Assembly: GCA_031549415.1 (NCBI GenBank)
Contig: JAVBPU010000020.1
Location: forward strand, 46,805-110,804
Direction: 5' to 3'
DNA: 64,000 nucleotides
Source of the DNA: Limiplasma sp031549415
GTDB lineage: Bacteria > Bacillota > Clostridia > Christensenellales > Aristaeellaceae
Shown here: positions 32,494-41,101 of the stretch, piece by piece
Numbering within the stretch: the first letter of the stretch is position 1
How the letters are laid out: the number at the start of each line of letters is the position of its first letter
Program-made: the position numbers and the translations under genes
The notes under the pieces: model-generated
What the model saw: the letters and a program-made list of their open reading frames with translations, nothing else
What the model was told of the DNA's origin: nothing
Databases searched by the model: none

Positions 32494-34434
32494 ATGAGCA
32501 AGCAAAAACGAACCGGGCTGCTGGCGGGGGTGCTTGCCTGTTGCCTGCTGCTGACGGGCACGGCCGGGGCGCAGCAGGTGGCCTCGGAGACAATCACCAT
32601 ATTCCAGCCCTTTGGAGCCCAGACCCCCCGGGAAGCCCCCGGCATGGGCCAGGGGGAGCAGCGCGCCGCGGTGGAGGGCAGCCACCTGACTGTGGGCACC
32701 GCCTCGGGCTTCAGCGGCAACTTTTACAGCAACATGTGGGGCTATAACGCCACGGATATGGACGTGCGGCTGCTGCTGCACGGCTACCACACCGTGGCTC
32801 TCACCCAGTCCGCCGGGTTTGCCCTGGACGACACGGTGCTCACCGGCACCCGGGTGACCGTGGACGGCGATGGCAACAAAACCTACACCTTCACCCTGCG
32901 GGAGGGTCTGTGCTACAACGACGGCAGCCCCATCACCGCCGAGGACTACGTGTTTACCGTGCTACTGCAAAGCAGCCAGGCCGCCAAGGACCTGGGGGCG
33001 GACATCACCGCCTATGCGCATCTGGTGGGCTATCGGGATTTTGCCTCCGGCAAAACCAGGGCCTTTGCCGGGGTGCGGCTGCTGAACCAGCGCCAGTTCT
33101 CCCTGCAAATTTCCAAGGACGCGCTGGAGTATTTTTACGAGCTGCTGTATGTGGACGTGCAGCCCACCCCCCGCAAGCTGCTGGCCGGGGACGCGCCGGT
33201 GGTGGACAGGGGTCTGGGCGCGTATTTTGACCGGCCCCTCACCGCCCAGGCCCTGGCGTCTACCCTTACGGGGCCCCAGGGTTACCTGCACGCCCCCAGG
33301 CTCACTTGCGGCGCGTATCAGCTGGAAAGCTTTGACGAAGCCGCAGGCGTGATGGAACTGAGCCTCAACCGCAACTACCTGGGCAATTACGAGGGCATGA
33401 AACCCGTGGTGGAGAAGATCGTGATCCGCACGGTGGGCTACGACCAGATGCCCGGCATGCTGGCCTCTGGGGAGCTGGACCTGGTGAACAAGGTGGCGGG
33501 CCAGGAGGCGGTGGCGCAGATGACCCAGGCCGTGAAGCAGGGGGCCTATGCCTCCAACAACTACATCCGCGCCGGGTACAGTTTCTTGGCCTTTGCCTGC
33601 GAGGAGGGTCCCACCGCTTCGGTGAAGGTGCGCCAGGCCATTGCCTACAGCCTGGACAAGGACGCCCTGATGCAGGACTACGTGGGGGACAACGGCCTGC
33701 GGGTCTACGGCTGCTACGGCCTGGGCCAGTGGATGACCCTCTATACCGCCGCCGAGGGCGAAAAACCCCTGAACATCGGCCAGGAGCTGGACAAATTGCC
33801 CCATTATGACCTGGACCTGGACATGGCCAAGAAGCTACTGGCCTCCGACGGCTGGAACCTGAACGCCCAGGGCCAGAAGTACGAGGAAGGCCCCGGCAAC
33901 ATCCGCTACAAGAAGATCGACGGCGTGATCACCCCGCTGATGCTCAAATGGGCCAAGGCCAAGGGCAGCATGGCCGCCGACGCGGCGGAGGCCCAGATGA
34001 CCAAAGCCTTTGCCGCCATTGGCATTGGCCTGGACATCACCACCCTGCCCTTTGACCAGCTGCTGCGCCATTACTACCGCCAGGAGGCGCGCACCTATCA
34101 GCTGTTCCTGATGGGCACCAACTTTGCCGCGGCCTTTGACCCCTACCTGCTCTACAACACCGGCGACGCGTACCAGGGCACCCAGAACACCTCGGGCCTG
34201 AAGGACGACAGCCTGATGAAGCTGGGCCTGGCCCTGCGCGACACCAAGCCCGGCCACTACCGGGAGTATTGCGCCAAATGGCTGAAATTCCAGGACAAAT
34301 GGGCCGACCTGCTGCCCGCCGTGCCCCTGTATTCCAACGTGTACTTTGATTTTTACGCCAACCGCCTGCGGGATTACAACATCAGCAGCTTTGCAAGCTG
34401 GGCATTGGCCATGCCCTATGTAAACCTGGAATAG
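32494..34434 (+). CDS. Extracellular solute-binding protein, family 5 (peptide type)
   Basis: A 646-residue exported protein with a signal peptide (ends LLLTGTAGA; no lipobox Cys, unusual for a Gram-positive binding protein) and an SBP_bac_5 fold: YTFTLREGLCYNDGSPITAEDYVFT, LELSLNRNYLG-type motif, KVRQAIAYSLDKDALM and the C-terminal half of lobe I. The family binds oligopeptides, nickel or sugars for ABC import, but no permease or ATPase is nearby. It follows the InlB-repeat gene by 17 bp, so it seems to have joined a secreted-protein operon. Without a lipid anchor it may be released or bound to its neighbours. Confidence 0.82.
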   Translation: MSKQKRTGLLAGVLACCLLLTGTAGAQQVASETITIFQPFGAQTPREAPGMGQGEQRAAVEGSHLTVGTASGFSGNFYSNMWGYNATDMDVRLLLHGYHTVALTQSAGFALDDTVLTGTRVTVDGDGNKTYTFTLREGLCYNDGSPITAEDYVFTVLLQSSQAAKDLGADITAYAHLVGYRDFASGKTRAFAGVRLLNQRQFSLQISKDALEYFYELLYVDVQPTPRKLLAGDAPVVDRGLGAYFDRPLTAQALASTLTGPQGYLHAPRLTCGAYQLESFDEAAGVMELSLNRNYLGNYEGMKPVVEKIVIRTVGYDQMPGMLASGELDLVNKVAGQEAVAQMTQAVKQGAYASNNYIRAGYSFLAFACEEGPTASVKVRQAIAYSLDKDALMQDYVGDNGLRVYGCYGLGQWMTLYTAAEGEKPLNIGQELDKLPHYDLDLDMAKKLLASDGWNLNAQGQKYEEGPGNIRYKKIDGVITPLMLKWAKAKGSMAADAAEAQMTKAFAAIGIGLDITTLPFDQLLRHYYRQEARTYQLFLMGTNFAAAFDPYLLYNTGDAYQGTQNTSGLKDDSLMKLGLALRDTKPGHYREYCAKWLKFQDKWADLLPAVPLYSNVYFDFYANRLRDYNISSFASWALAMPYVNLE

Positions 34435-34691
34435 AAAGCAGAGAAGGCTGGGCGGGGTTACCCGCCACAAAGCCCCAGGACGCTGCCCCTGCGCAGAAGC
34501 CGGAGGAGAAACCCGAAGCCCCCAAGGCGGCGGCCCCCGCGCCAAAGCTGGAACCCAAGCCCCAAACGGCCATGGCCATGCCCTCCGAAAAGAAAGACGC
34601 GAAACCCGAAGCCAAGCCCCCGATGGCGCAAGTGAAAAAGCAATCCAAAAAACGACCGCCGGTCATAGGATCGGCGGTCGTTTTTGTGTGA
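34431..34691 (+). pseudogene. Ala/Pro/Lys-rich reading frame without start, after the binding-protein gene
   Basis: In the -1 frame relative to the binding-protein gene, an open stretch runs through its stop and encodes a low-complexity tail (for example QKPEEKPEAPKAAAPAPKLE) ending at TGA 34689-34691 within the terminator stem. Codon use looks real, but no start or ribosome site is present before ATG 34572. It is either the tail lost from the binding protein by a frameshift or the 3' end of a deleted gene. Confidence 0.45.
34647..34685 (+). terminator. Terminator of the secreted-protein cluster
   Basis: ACGACCGCCG and CGGCGGTCGT pair perfectly around ten bases, flanked by AAAAA and TTTTT. 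Confidence 0.85.
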
Positions 34692-34795
34692 CCACAGGAC
34701 GGCACCAACGGGCCGCGCACCTGAACAAATGGGAAATTGGCTAAGTTGGCATGTCCTTTTTACGAAAAACGGGGCTGTTTTCCTCAAGAATATGG

Positions 34796-34823
34796 AAAAA
34801 CGAGGGGCATGACCCTCGTTTTT
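34796..34823. terminator. Bidirectional terminator hairpin
   Basis: AAAAACGAGGG and CCCTCGTTTTT pair around six bases. No intact gene ends here, so it probably belonged to DNA now lost. Confidence 0.7.
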
Positions 34824-34902
34824 CGCATCTTACTATAAAAAATGAACCCATTTCTGTTTGAAAAGTCCTCTCGACACTCTTCAGGCTTTATTTTTGCATT
34901 AA

Positions 34903-34928
34903 AAAATCCGCCTTTTCAGACGGATTTT
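34903..34928. terminator. Second orphan terminator-like hairpin
   Basis: AAAATCCG and CGGATTTT pair around ten bases. With the previous hairpin it frames a gene-free stretch in front of the IS66 remnant. Confidence 0.55.
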
Positions 34929-35054
34929 GGTGCGAGTCGCATTATAGGGTTTTCTCCCAAAGCCTTATCAATCAAAGTGTTTCGAGCGGTAAAAGTAGTA
35001 TTTGCATAAAATGATAGCATAAAACTGAAAATTTGAAAGACATTTAGAGGAAAA

Positions 35055-35381
35055 GCATATGGCTTCGACTGTGATTACCAATACGAATGCATTGGCCGTG
35101 AATTTGTGCGCTCCGAGTTGAATGTCATCCCACAGCAGGTTTTTCTCATGAAGTATTTCAGGAAGATTTACGCCAGCAAGCAGCATGAAAAGGATACAGG
35201 GTATGCGTGCATATTGAAACCGGAGCTGCCCCAGCCCGTGATGAAGCACAGTGTGGCTTCCCCCTCCAGCGTAGCGGACGTTATGACCAAAAAATACGCC
35301 AACGGAATGCCACTAACTGACATCCAAAATCAGTTAGCTCTTTGCTCTATGGACTTTCAATCAATCATTCACGAATCTTGA
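35055..35381 (+). pseudogene. IS66-family transposase remnant
   Basis: The frame reads CIGREFVRSELNVIPQQV, then KYFRKIYASKQHEKDTGYAC, LKPELPQPVMKHSVASPSSV and MTKKYANGMPLTDIQNQLA. This follows the IS66 transposase zinc-binding and linker region (RREL.IIPAQV, R.vYAC..CEK, P.P.PVI..S.ASPS..A.iMTqKY...mPLYRqEQ) step by step. The zinc cysteines are damaged, and both the N-terminus and the catalytic domain are missing. IS66 terminal repeats were not found. Confidence 0.78.
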
Positions 35382-35463
35382 CCCGTGTTGCCAAACCGTT
35401 GCCATTACGCCGTTGCCGCTCATGCAGACCCGTTCATTTCAACGGCTTCCGGCGTTTTCCCAA

Positions 35464-37011
35464 TCATTCCCACTCAATACTCGCCGGGGGCTTCGTGGTC
35501 ACATCATACAGCACCCGGTTCACCCCGGGCACCTCTCCAATCATCCGCGTGGCAATCTTGCCCAGCAACTCATACGGAATCTGCGCCACGTCGGCGGTCA
35601 TAAAATCGTCGGTCAGTACGGCGCGGATGGCCACCGCATAGGCATAGGTTCGCTCATCTCCCATCACGCCCACGGAGCGGGCGCCTGTCAGCACCGTAAA
35701 GTACTGGGAAATCTGCTTGTCCAGCCCGGCGGCGGCAATCTCCTCCCGCAAAATAGCATCGGTTTCCCGCACAATGGCCACCTTTTCCCGGGTCAGCTCG
35801 CCAATGGTGCGGATGGCCAGGCCCGGGCCGGGGAAGGGCTGACGCCGCACAAGGCTCTCGGGCAGGCCCAGGGCCAGGCCCAACTTGCGCACTTCATCCT
35901 TAAATAGCATGGCCAAGGGCTCCACCAGACTGGTAAAGCCCAACTCCGCAGGCAGGCCGCCCACATTGTGGTGGCTCTTGATCACCGCGCTGCCCTTCAC
36001 CGCGCCGCTTTCAATCACATCCGGATAAATCGTTCCCTGGGCAAAATGATCCAGCTTGCCTAGCTTTCTAGCTTCTTCCTTAAAGACCTCCACAAAATCC
36101 CGGCCAATGGTCTTGCGCTTGGTTTCTGGATCGGTTACCCCAGCCAAATCCCCAAAAAAACGGTCCGAGGCATCCACATGCACAAGCTTCACGGGGAAGG
36201 TCTTGCTAAAAACCTCCACCACCTGGTCACACTCGGCTTTACGCATGAAACCATGGTCTACAAACACGCAGGTGAGCCTGTCGCCAATGGCACGGTAAAT
36301 CAAGGCCGCCGTCACGGCACTGTCCACCCCGCCGCTGAGGCCCAGCAGCACGGTGCCCGTTTCCCCCACCTGCTCCGCAATCTGACGGATCGCCATGTCC
36401 GCATAGGCTTCCATGGTCCAATCGCCTTTCAGGCTGCAAATGTCTTTCAAAAAGGTTTCCAGAAGCTTCCGGCCTTCCTGGGTGTGGGTGACTTCCGGGT
36501 GAAATTGCACGCCGTAAAGCTTCTTGGCGTCGTCCTGCATGGCCGCCACAGGGCAGGCAGCCGAATGGGCAATTATGGCGAACCCCTGGGGCGGCTTCAC
36601 CACCTGCCAGGTGTGGCTCATCCAGCATTGGCTTTCAGGCTGCAGGCCCTTTAGCAGGCCTGCCTCCCGCTGGTCCATGGTCACTGCGATGCGGCCATAC
36701 TCTCTTTGGGGGGCCTTCTGGACGCTGCCGCCCAGCACATGGGCCATCAGCTGCATGCCGTAGCAGATGCCCAGCACAGGGACCCCCAGTTCAAAAATGT
36801 CTTTCCCGCACAAAGGGGCGTCCTCATCCAACACCCCGGCAGGGCCCCCGGAAAGAATGATTCCCTTGGGCGCCAGCTTCCTCAGTTCTTCCGCGCTGGT
36901 GGTATAGGGCAAAACAGCGGAATACACGCCGCCCTCCCGCACCCGGCGGGCAATCAATTGGGTGTACTGGCCGCCAAAATCAAGAATCACTACGCCCTGT
37001 GGGTTCTGCAT
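35464..37011 (-). CDS. guaA: GMP synthase (glutamine-hydrolysing)
   Basis: A 515-residue enzyme: class I glutamine amidotransferase first (VLDFGGQYTQLIARRVRE; nucleophile Cys-83 in LGICYGMQL; catalytic FHPEVTH), then the ATP-pyrophosphatase with PP-loop LGLSGGVDSAVTAALI, then the dimerisation domain ending SIEWE. It aminates XMP to GMP in purine synthesis. ATG at 37011 follows AAGGGG and gives the expected length; an upstream start would add 17 residues. It is last in a leftward run with a Cys-rich protein, DUF47 and pit. Confidence 0.96.
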   Translation of the reverse strand: MQNPQGVVILDFGGQYTQLIARRVREGGVYSAVLPYTTSAEELRKLAPKGIILSGGPAGVLDEDAPLCGKDIFELGVPVLGICYGMQLMAHVLGGSVQKAPQREYGRIAVTMDQREAGLLKGLQPESQCWMSHTWQVVKPPQGFAIIAHSAACPVAAMQDDAKKLYGVQFHPEVTHTQEGRKLLETFLKDICSLKGDWTMEAYADMAIRQIAEQVGETGTVLLGLSGGVDSAVTAALIYRAIGDRLTCVFVDHGFMRKAECDQVVEVFSKTFPVKLVHVDASDRFFGDLAGVTDPETKRKTIGRDFVEVFKEEARKLGKLDHFAQGTIYPDVIESGAVKGSAVIKSHHNVGGLPAELGFTSLVEPLAMLFKDEVRKLGLALGLPESLVRRQPFPGPGLAIRTIGELTREKVAIVRETDAILREEIAAAGLDKQISQYFTVLTGARSVGVMGDERTYAYAVAIRAVLTDDFMTADVAQIPYELLGKIATRMIGEVPGVNRVLYDVTTKPPASIEWE

Positions 37012-37067
37012 GAAACGTCCCCTTTCTGCTTTAACAGGCACCCTGGTTACCTTGCCCCTCACCGTCG

Positions 37068-37406
37068 CTATTCAAACTGGTTGCTCCACTCTTCGTCCCG
37101 GGCCTCAATTTCCTCCGGGGTCAGCTTATGAATTTTGCCACAGTGGCGGCATTTGTCCACTCCACGGTCCATGGGCTGCCAACGGTGGTGCTCCCGCTCC
37201 TGGCCGCAAACCCGGCACACCTGCTCACACTCAGTGGTATACATCCAGTCGTGCTGCTCGTCCCGGGTGGTTCCGCAACGCTTGCAGGCACAGTGGTGCC
37301 AGTCGCAGGGCAAGGGCCGCCCCTGGCCGCAGCGGTCACAAACCTGTTCACATTTGCCTTCCACGTCTTTCCACCGGTGCCCCAGCAACTTACACCAAAA
37401 GCTCAT
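37068..37406 (-). CDS. Small cysteine-rich zinc-ribbon-like protein
   Basis: A 112-residue protein with four CxxC pairs: CDRCG, CKRCG, CRVCG and CRHCG. A CEQVC segment is repeated before the first and third, so it is an internal duplication of a zinc-ribbon-like unit. Many His and Trp residues lie between. It probably binds zinc and perhaps nucleic acid or protein; the family is not recognised. It lies 56 bp before guaA and 26 bp after the DUF47 gene. The start follows GGAG by eight bases. Confidence 0.72.
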   Translation of the reverse strand: MSFWCKLLGHRWKDVEGKCEQVCDRCGQGRPLPCDWHHCACKRCGTTRDEQHDWMYTTECEQVCRVCGQEREHHRWQPMDRGVDKCRHCGKIHKLTPEEIEARDEEWSNQFE

Positions 37407-37432
37407 GCTTCCCACTCCAAGTTCGGGTCTTC

Positions 37433-38050
37433 TTACATGTTCCCGATGATGATAGTCTCCACAATGTCCGCCACGTCTTCACACTTGTCACAAACCGTTT
37501 CAAAGGCAGAGTAGATCTCCCGCCAGGCCATAACTTCCAGGGGATTTTGGCAGGTGGCATACAGGTCTTTCATCGCGCCAATGTATAGGCGGTCGCCCTC
37601 TTCTTCCAACTTGTTGATTTCAATGATCAAATCCTTGATCTTCTTAGATTTTTTAAAATCCTTAAACTCCTCCATCAACTCCGCCGTAGCCTTGCAGCAG
37701 CGGATGATGAGCTTGGAAAAGGCCAGGCTGTCCGGCTTGATGGCCTTCACTTGGGTGATGTTCATTTCAATAACGATATCGTCCATGGCATCCATCACAT
37801 CGTCAATGGACTGGCTGATGTCAATCAACTCGTCCCGGTCAATGGGCGTCACAAAGGCGCGGACCAGCACGGAGAACAGGTCGTGCTTCTTTTCATCGGC
37901 GGCATGCTCAATGCTATGGATGGCCTTCATTTGGGTTTCCAACTGGGCCGGGTCAAAATGCTCCAGAAAATCGTTCAGCGCCTCCGCCATTTTCACAGAC
38001 ATGGCCGCGCAATCCGCGTAATTTTGGAAATAGATGATGTCCTTTTTCAT
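37433..38050 (-). CDS. DUF47 (PhoU-like) phosphate transport accessory protein
   Basis: A 205-residue all-helical PhoU-like protein with two repeated three-helix units; KAIHSIEHAADEKKHDL and KLEEEGDRLYIGAMKDL carry the E-x3-D metal-binding motifs. DUF47 proteins are paired with Pit transporters and thought to regulate them. It follows pit by 21 bp, the standard arrangement. Confidence 0.9.
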   Translation of the reverse strand: MKKDIIYFQNYADCAAMSVKMAEALNDFLEHFDPAQLETQMKAIHSIEHAADEKKHDLFSVLVRAFVTPIDRDELIDISQSIDDVMDAMDDIVIEMNITQVKAIKPDSLAFSKLIIRCCKATAELMEEFKDFKKSKKIKDLIIEINKLEEEGDRLYIGAMKDLYATCQNPLEVMAWREIYSAFETVCDKCEDVADIVETIIIGNM

Positions 38051-38071
38051 GCTCCTATGCCTCCACCCTTC

Positions 38072-39121
38072 TTAAAAAATCATCATAAACAGCTTTGCCA
38101 TCAAAAACCCAATCAACCCGCAGCCTGGAAAGGTCAAAATCCAGGTGAGCACCATGTCCTTCACCACGCCCAGGTTAATGGCGGACAGGCGCTTGGTGGC
38201 GCCCACGCCCATAATGGCCGTGGTCTTGGTGTGGGTAGTGCTGACGGGAATGCCAAACACGGAGGAAACCAGCAAGCAGCCCGCTGCCGCCAGGTCCGCG
38301 GCAAAGCCCTGGTATTTTTCCAGCTTCACCAAGTCCATCCCCACGGCTTTGATAATTTTGTAGCCGCCGATGGAAGTCCCCACCGCCATCACCACGGAGC
38401 AAAGCACCATCATCCAGATGGGCGGCGCCGTGTTGCCCGTGGTATCGCTGCCGTTCATTAAAAAGATACCCAGCATCAAAACTGCCATAAACTTTTGCCC
38501 ATCCTGGGCCCCGTGCATAAACGACATGGCCGCGCCGCCAAAGATTTGTCCCTTTTGGAAAAACCCGGAGGTCGTTCTTCGGTCTTTGTTTCGGCAAATC
38601 AGCTGCACCAGCTTCGTGGTGCCAAAGCCCATCCCAAAGCCCAGGGCCGTGGATAGGGCCAGGCCGTAAAACACCTTCACCCATTCCGCGCCGTTGACGC
38701 CGCCCAGCCCGCCGTGCAAAGCAATGGCCGCGCCGGTGAGGCCCGCGATGAGGGCATGGCTCTCGCTGGTGGGAATCCCAAAATACCAGGCCGCAACCGC
38801 CCAAATGATAATGGCAAAAAGCGCCGCGCATAAGGCGATCATGGACTCTCCGCTGCCGCTAAAGTTCACCATGTTTTTAACGGTCATGGCCACTGTGGCG
38901 TTGAGGAGCGTCATCACCAACACGCCAAAGAAATTAAACACCGCAGACATGAGCACCGCCGCCCTGGGCCCCATGGCACGGGTCGCTACCACGGTGGCGA
39001 TGGCGTTTGGCGCATCGGTCCAGCCGTTGACGAAAATCACGCCCAAGGTTAGCAATACGGTAATAAGCAGCACCGGGCTGCTCCACACCTGCTCCAAAAA
39101 CCAGGGGAGTTCAAGATTCAT
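38072..39121 (-). CDS. pit: PiT-family inorganic phosphate transporter
   Basis: A 349-residue PHO4-family permease with about ten hydrophobic helices and the two family signatures, GWTDAPNAIATVVATRAM near the N-terminus and a related NGSDTTGNTAPP in the C-terminal half, plus GIPTSESHALIAGLTGAA and GIPVSTTHTKTTAIMG. It imports phosphate with protons or metal. The start follows AGAGGTGG. It is first in the pit-DUF47-Cys-rich-guaA run. Confidence 0.92.
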   Translation of the reverse strand: MNLELPWFLEQVWSSPVLLITVLLTLGVIFVNGWTDAPNAIATVVATRAMGPRAAVLMSAVFNFFGVLVMTLLNATVAMTVKNMVNFSGSGESMIALCAALFAIIIWAVAAWYFGIPTSESHALIAGLTGAAIALHGGLGGVNGAEWVKVFYGLALSTALGFGMGFGTTKLVQLICRNKDRRTTSGFFQKGQIFGGAAMSFMHGAQDGQKFMAVLMLGIFLMNGSDTTGNTAPPIWMMVLCSVVMAVGTSIGGYKIIKAVGMDLVKLEKYQGFAADLAAAGCLLVSSVFGIPVSTTHTKTTAIMGVGATKRLSAINLGVVKDMVLTWILTFPGCGLIGFLMAKLFMMIF

Positions 39122-39196
39122 AGCAATCCACCTCTTTTCCAGCAAACATCCGAAAGGGAAGGATGCGCATGCGCATTCCAACCCAGTATAAATAGA

Positions 39197-39225
39197 ATTA
39201 TACAAAACCTGTCAATTGAAGACAA
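39197..39225 (-). promoter_or_regulatory. Sigma-A promoter of the pit operon
   Basis: Minus strand: TTGTCT, 17-bp spacer, TATAAT, about 75 bp before the pit start. Confidence 0.6.
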
Positions 39226-39263
39226 GAGCTTTTTTGTAACGTTTTTATGACGAAAGCGCAAAG

Positions 39264-39532
39264 GTGCGCAAAAGGGAGCGCCCACAAAAGTATGCGGCTT
39301 TTGCGAGTTTCCTTTTGTGGTTGCCCTTTTTCGGATGTATCAGCGGCTACCCAAGCGGTTTTACAGCGCCAAAGTCCGCGCCCTTCGCCGGGACAACAAG
39401 GATACCGTGGGCTGGCTGGAGATTCCGGGGACAAGCATTGCTTATCCTCTGGTACAGACGGGCCATAACGAGTATTACGTAGAGCACACCTTTGCCAAAA
39501 AGAAAAACGCCTACATCAACCCCCGGCCATGG
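39264..39532 (+). pseudogene. Truncated sortase B remnant
   Basis: A first frame gives a membrane anchor (KYAAFASFLLWLPFFG); a second frame then reads ALRRDNKDTVGWLEIPGTS, IAYPLVQTGHNEYYVEHTF and AKKKNAYI. The second part is the N-terminal part of class B sortases (DTVGW..IPGT.I.YP.VQ...YY..H.F). The frame is shifted between the two and cut off where the GH51 gene ends; the catalytic TLxTC region is absent. Two secreted proteins nearby have no sortase signal either. Confidence 0.75.
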
Positions 39533-41038
39533 CTACTTCGTCACCCGCACCACGTTCCAGCTCAGCGCAGGAATGAGGATGGTCAGCTTCCCACCGTCCA
39601 TCTTGCCTCCGCAACCCGCCACAGGCAGCACGGTGTTTGGGTTTTTCAAGGTGTTCACCGCTGTAACCTCTGGATGGTGCAACACCGTATGCTCCACCTG
39701 GCGCAATCCGGAAAAGTCCCGCAAATCAACCGTCAGCTCGACTGCCTCTTCCAGGTTGCGGTTGACGGCAAAAATCGTCACAGATCCGTCCTCTGCCAGG
39801 GTGGCCGTGGCATCCAATTCCGGCACGGCCTCGTAATCGTGGCAAGCGTAGACCGGGGAGTCCACAATGGCCCGGAGCGCGGTCCCGCGCCCATACTGGG
39901 AGGCGTGCAAAAGGGGCCAGTAGATGGTTTGTGCCCAGACCCCCTCCGGGTGGGTCATAATGGGCGCAATCACATTTACAAGCTGCGCCATGCAGGCGAT
40001 TTTCACCCGATCCACATTGCGCAGTAGCGTCATCAGCATAGACCCTACTAGGAGCGCATCCTCAAAATTGTAAACGTCTTCCAGCAGGGGCAGGGCGCGG
40101 CCCCACCGGTCTTTTTTCAAAATCTCCTGGTCCTGGCCTAGGCTGTGATACCACACGTTCCACTCGTCAAAGGATAGGTGCACCTTCTTCTTGGAAAGCT
40201 TCTTCCCGCCAATGGCATCGCAAATAGCTGCCACTGTGCGGATAAACCCATCCATATCCATAGAACGGGCCAAAAAGTCCCGGGTGTCACCGGTGGGGTT
40301 GGCATAGTAGCGATGCAGGGACACATAGTCGATGTTTTCGTAACACTCTTCCAGCATCTGCATTTCCCAGGCCCCAAAGGTGGGCATATCCGAGTGGGAG
40401 CTGCCGCAGGCCACCACTTCAATGCTGGGGTCCACCCACTTCATCACTTTGGCCGCTTCGTTGGCGATACGCCCGTATTCAGTGGCTGTTTTCTGGCCGA
40501 TCTGCCAGGGACCGTCCATCTCGTTGCCCAGGCACCATAGCTTGATGCCAAAGGGCTCTTTGGCCCCGTTTTTCGCCCGCAGGTCGGAATAGTAGCTGCC
40601 CCCCGGATGGTTGGCGTACTCCACCACATTGCGCGCCGCGTCAATGCCACGGGTGCCCAGGTTGATGGCATACATGGGTTCCGTATGGACGGCCTTGCAC
40701 CACGCCATGAATTCGTGGAGGCCCACTTCGTTGGTTTCCGTGGTGGACCAGGCCAAATCCAGCCGGTGAGGACGCTCTTGCCTGGGGCCTACCGAGTCCT
40801 CCCAGCGAAAGCCGGATACAAAATTCCCCCCCGGATAGCGCACCATGGGCACGTTCAGCCTGCGGACCCACTCCATCACGTCTCGCCGAAACCCGTTTTC
40901 GTCGGCGGTGGGATGGCCCGGTTCGTAAATGCCGCCGTATACTGCGCGGCCTAAATGTTCAATGAAGGAACCATACACCCTGGGGTCAATCTCTCCCAAG
41001 GTATAGGCCCGGTCTAGGATCATGGTTGCTTTCAGCAT
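39533..41038 (-). CDS. Alpha-L-arabinofuranosidase, GH51
   Basis: A 501-residue cytoplasmic glycosidase. GH51 landmarks: the acid/base Glu in WCLGNEMDGPWQ and nucleophile Glu in LSFDEWNVWYHS, with VPMVRYPGGNFVSG near the start and a C-terminal beta domain. It releases terminal alpha-L-arabinofuranose from arabino-oligosaccharides. It is the last gene of the arabinoside operon, 63 bp after the second permease. ATG at 41038 follows AAAGGAG by about ten bases. Confidence 0.92.
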   Translation of the reverse strand: MLKATMILDRAYTLGEIDPRVYGSFIEHLGRAVYGGIYEPGHPTADENGFRRDVMEWVRRLNVPMVRYPGGNFVSGFRWEDSVGPRQERPHRLDLAWSTTETNEVGLHEFMAWCKAVHTEPMYAINLGTRGIDAARNVVEYANHPGGSYYSDLRAKNGAKEPFGIKLWCLGNEMDGPWQIGQKTATEYGRIANEAAKVMKWVDPSIEVVACGSSHSDMPTFGAWEMQMLEECYENIDYVSLHRYYANPTGDTRDFLARSMDMDGFIRTVAAICDAIGGKKLSKKKVHLSFDEWNVWYHSLGQDQEILKKDRWGRALPLLEDVYNFEDALLVGSMLMTLLRNVDRVKIACMAQLVNVIAPIMTHPEGVWAQTIYWPLLHASQYGRGTALRAIVDSPVYACHDYEAVPELDATATLAEDGSVTIFAVNRNLEEAVELTVDLRDFSGLRQVEHTVLHHPEVTAVNTLKNPNTVLPVAGCGGKMDGGKLTILIPALSWNVVRVTK

Positions 41039-41101
41039 TCGGCCTTCACTCCTTTCGCCAATAAAAAGTCGCAAAATCCAAAAGGTTTTGCGACGATTTC
41101 G

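Noticed and set aside
34968..35249. A 93-codon minus-strand frame
   Set aside because: It is antisense to the IS66 transposase remnant, whose order of motifs is convincing.
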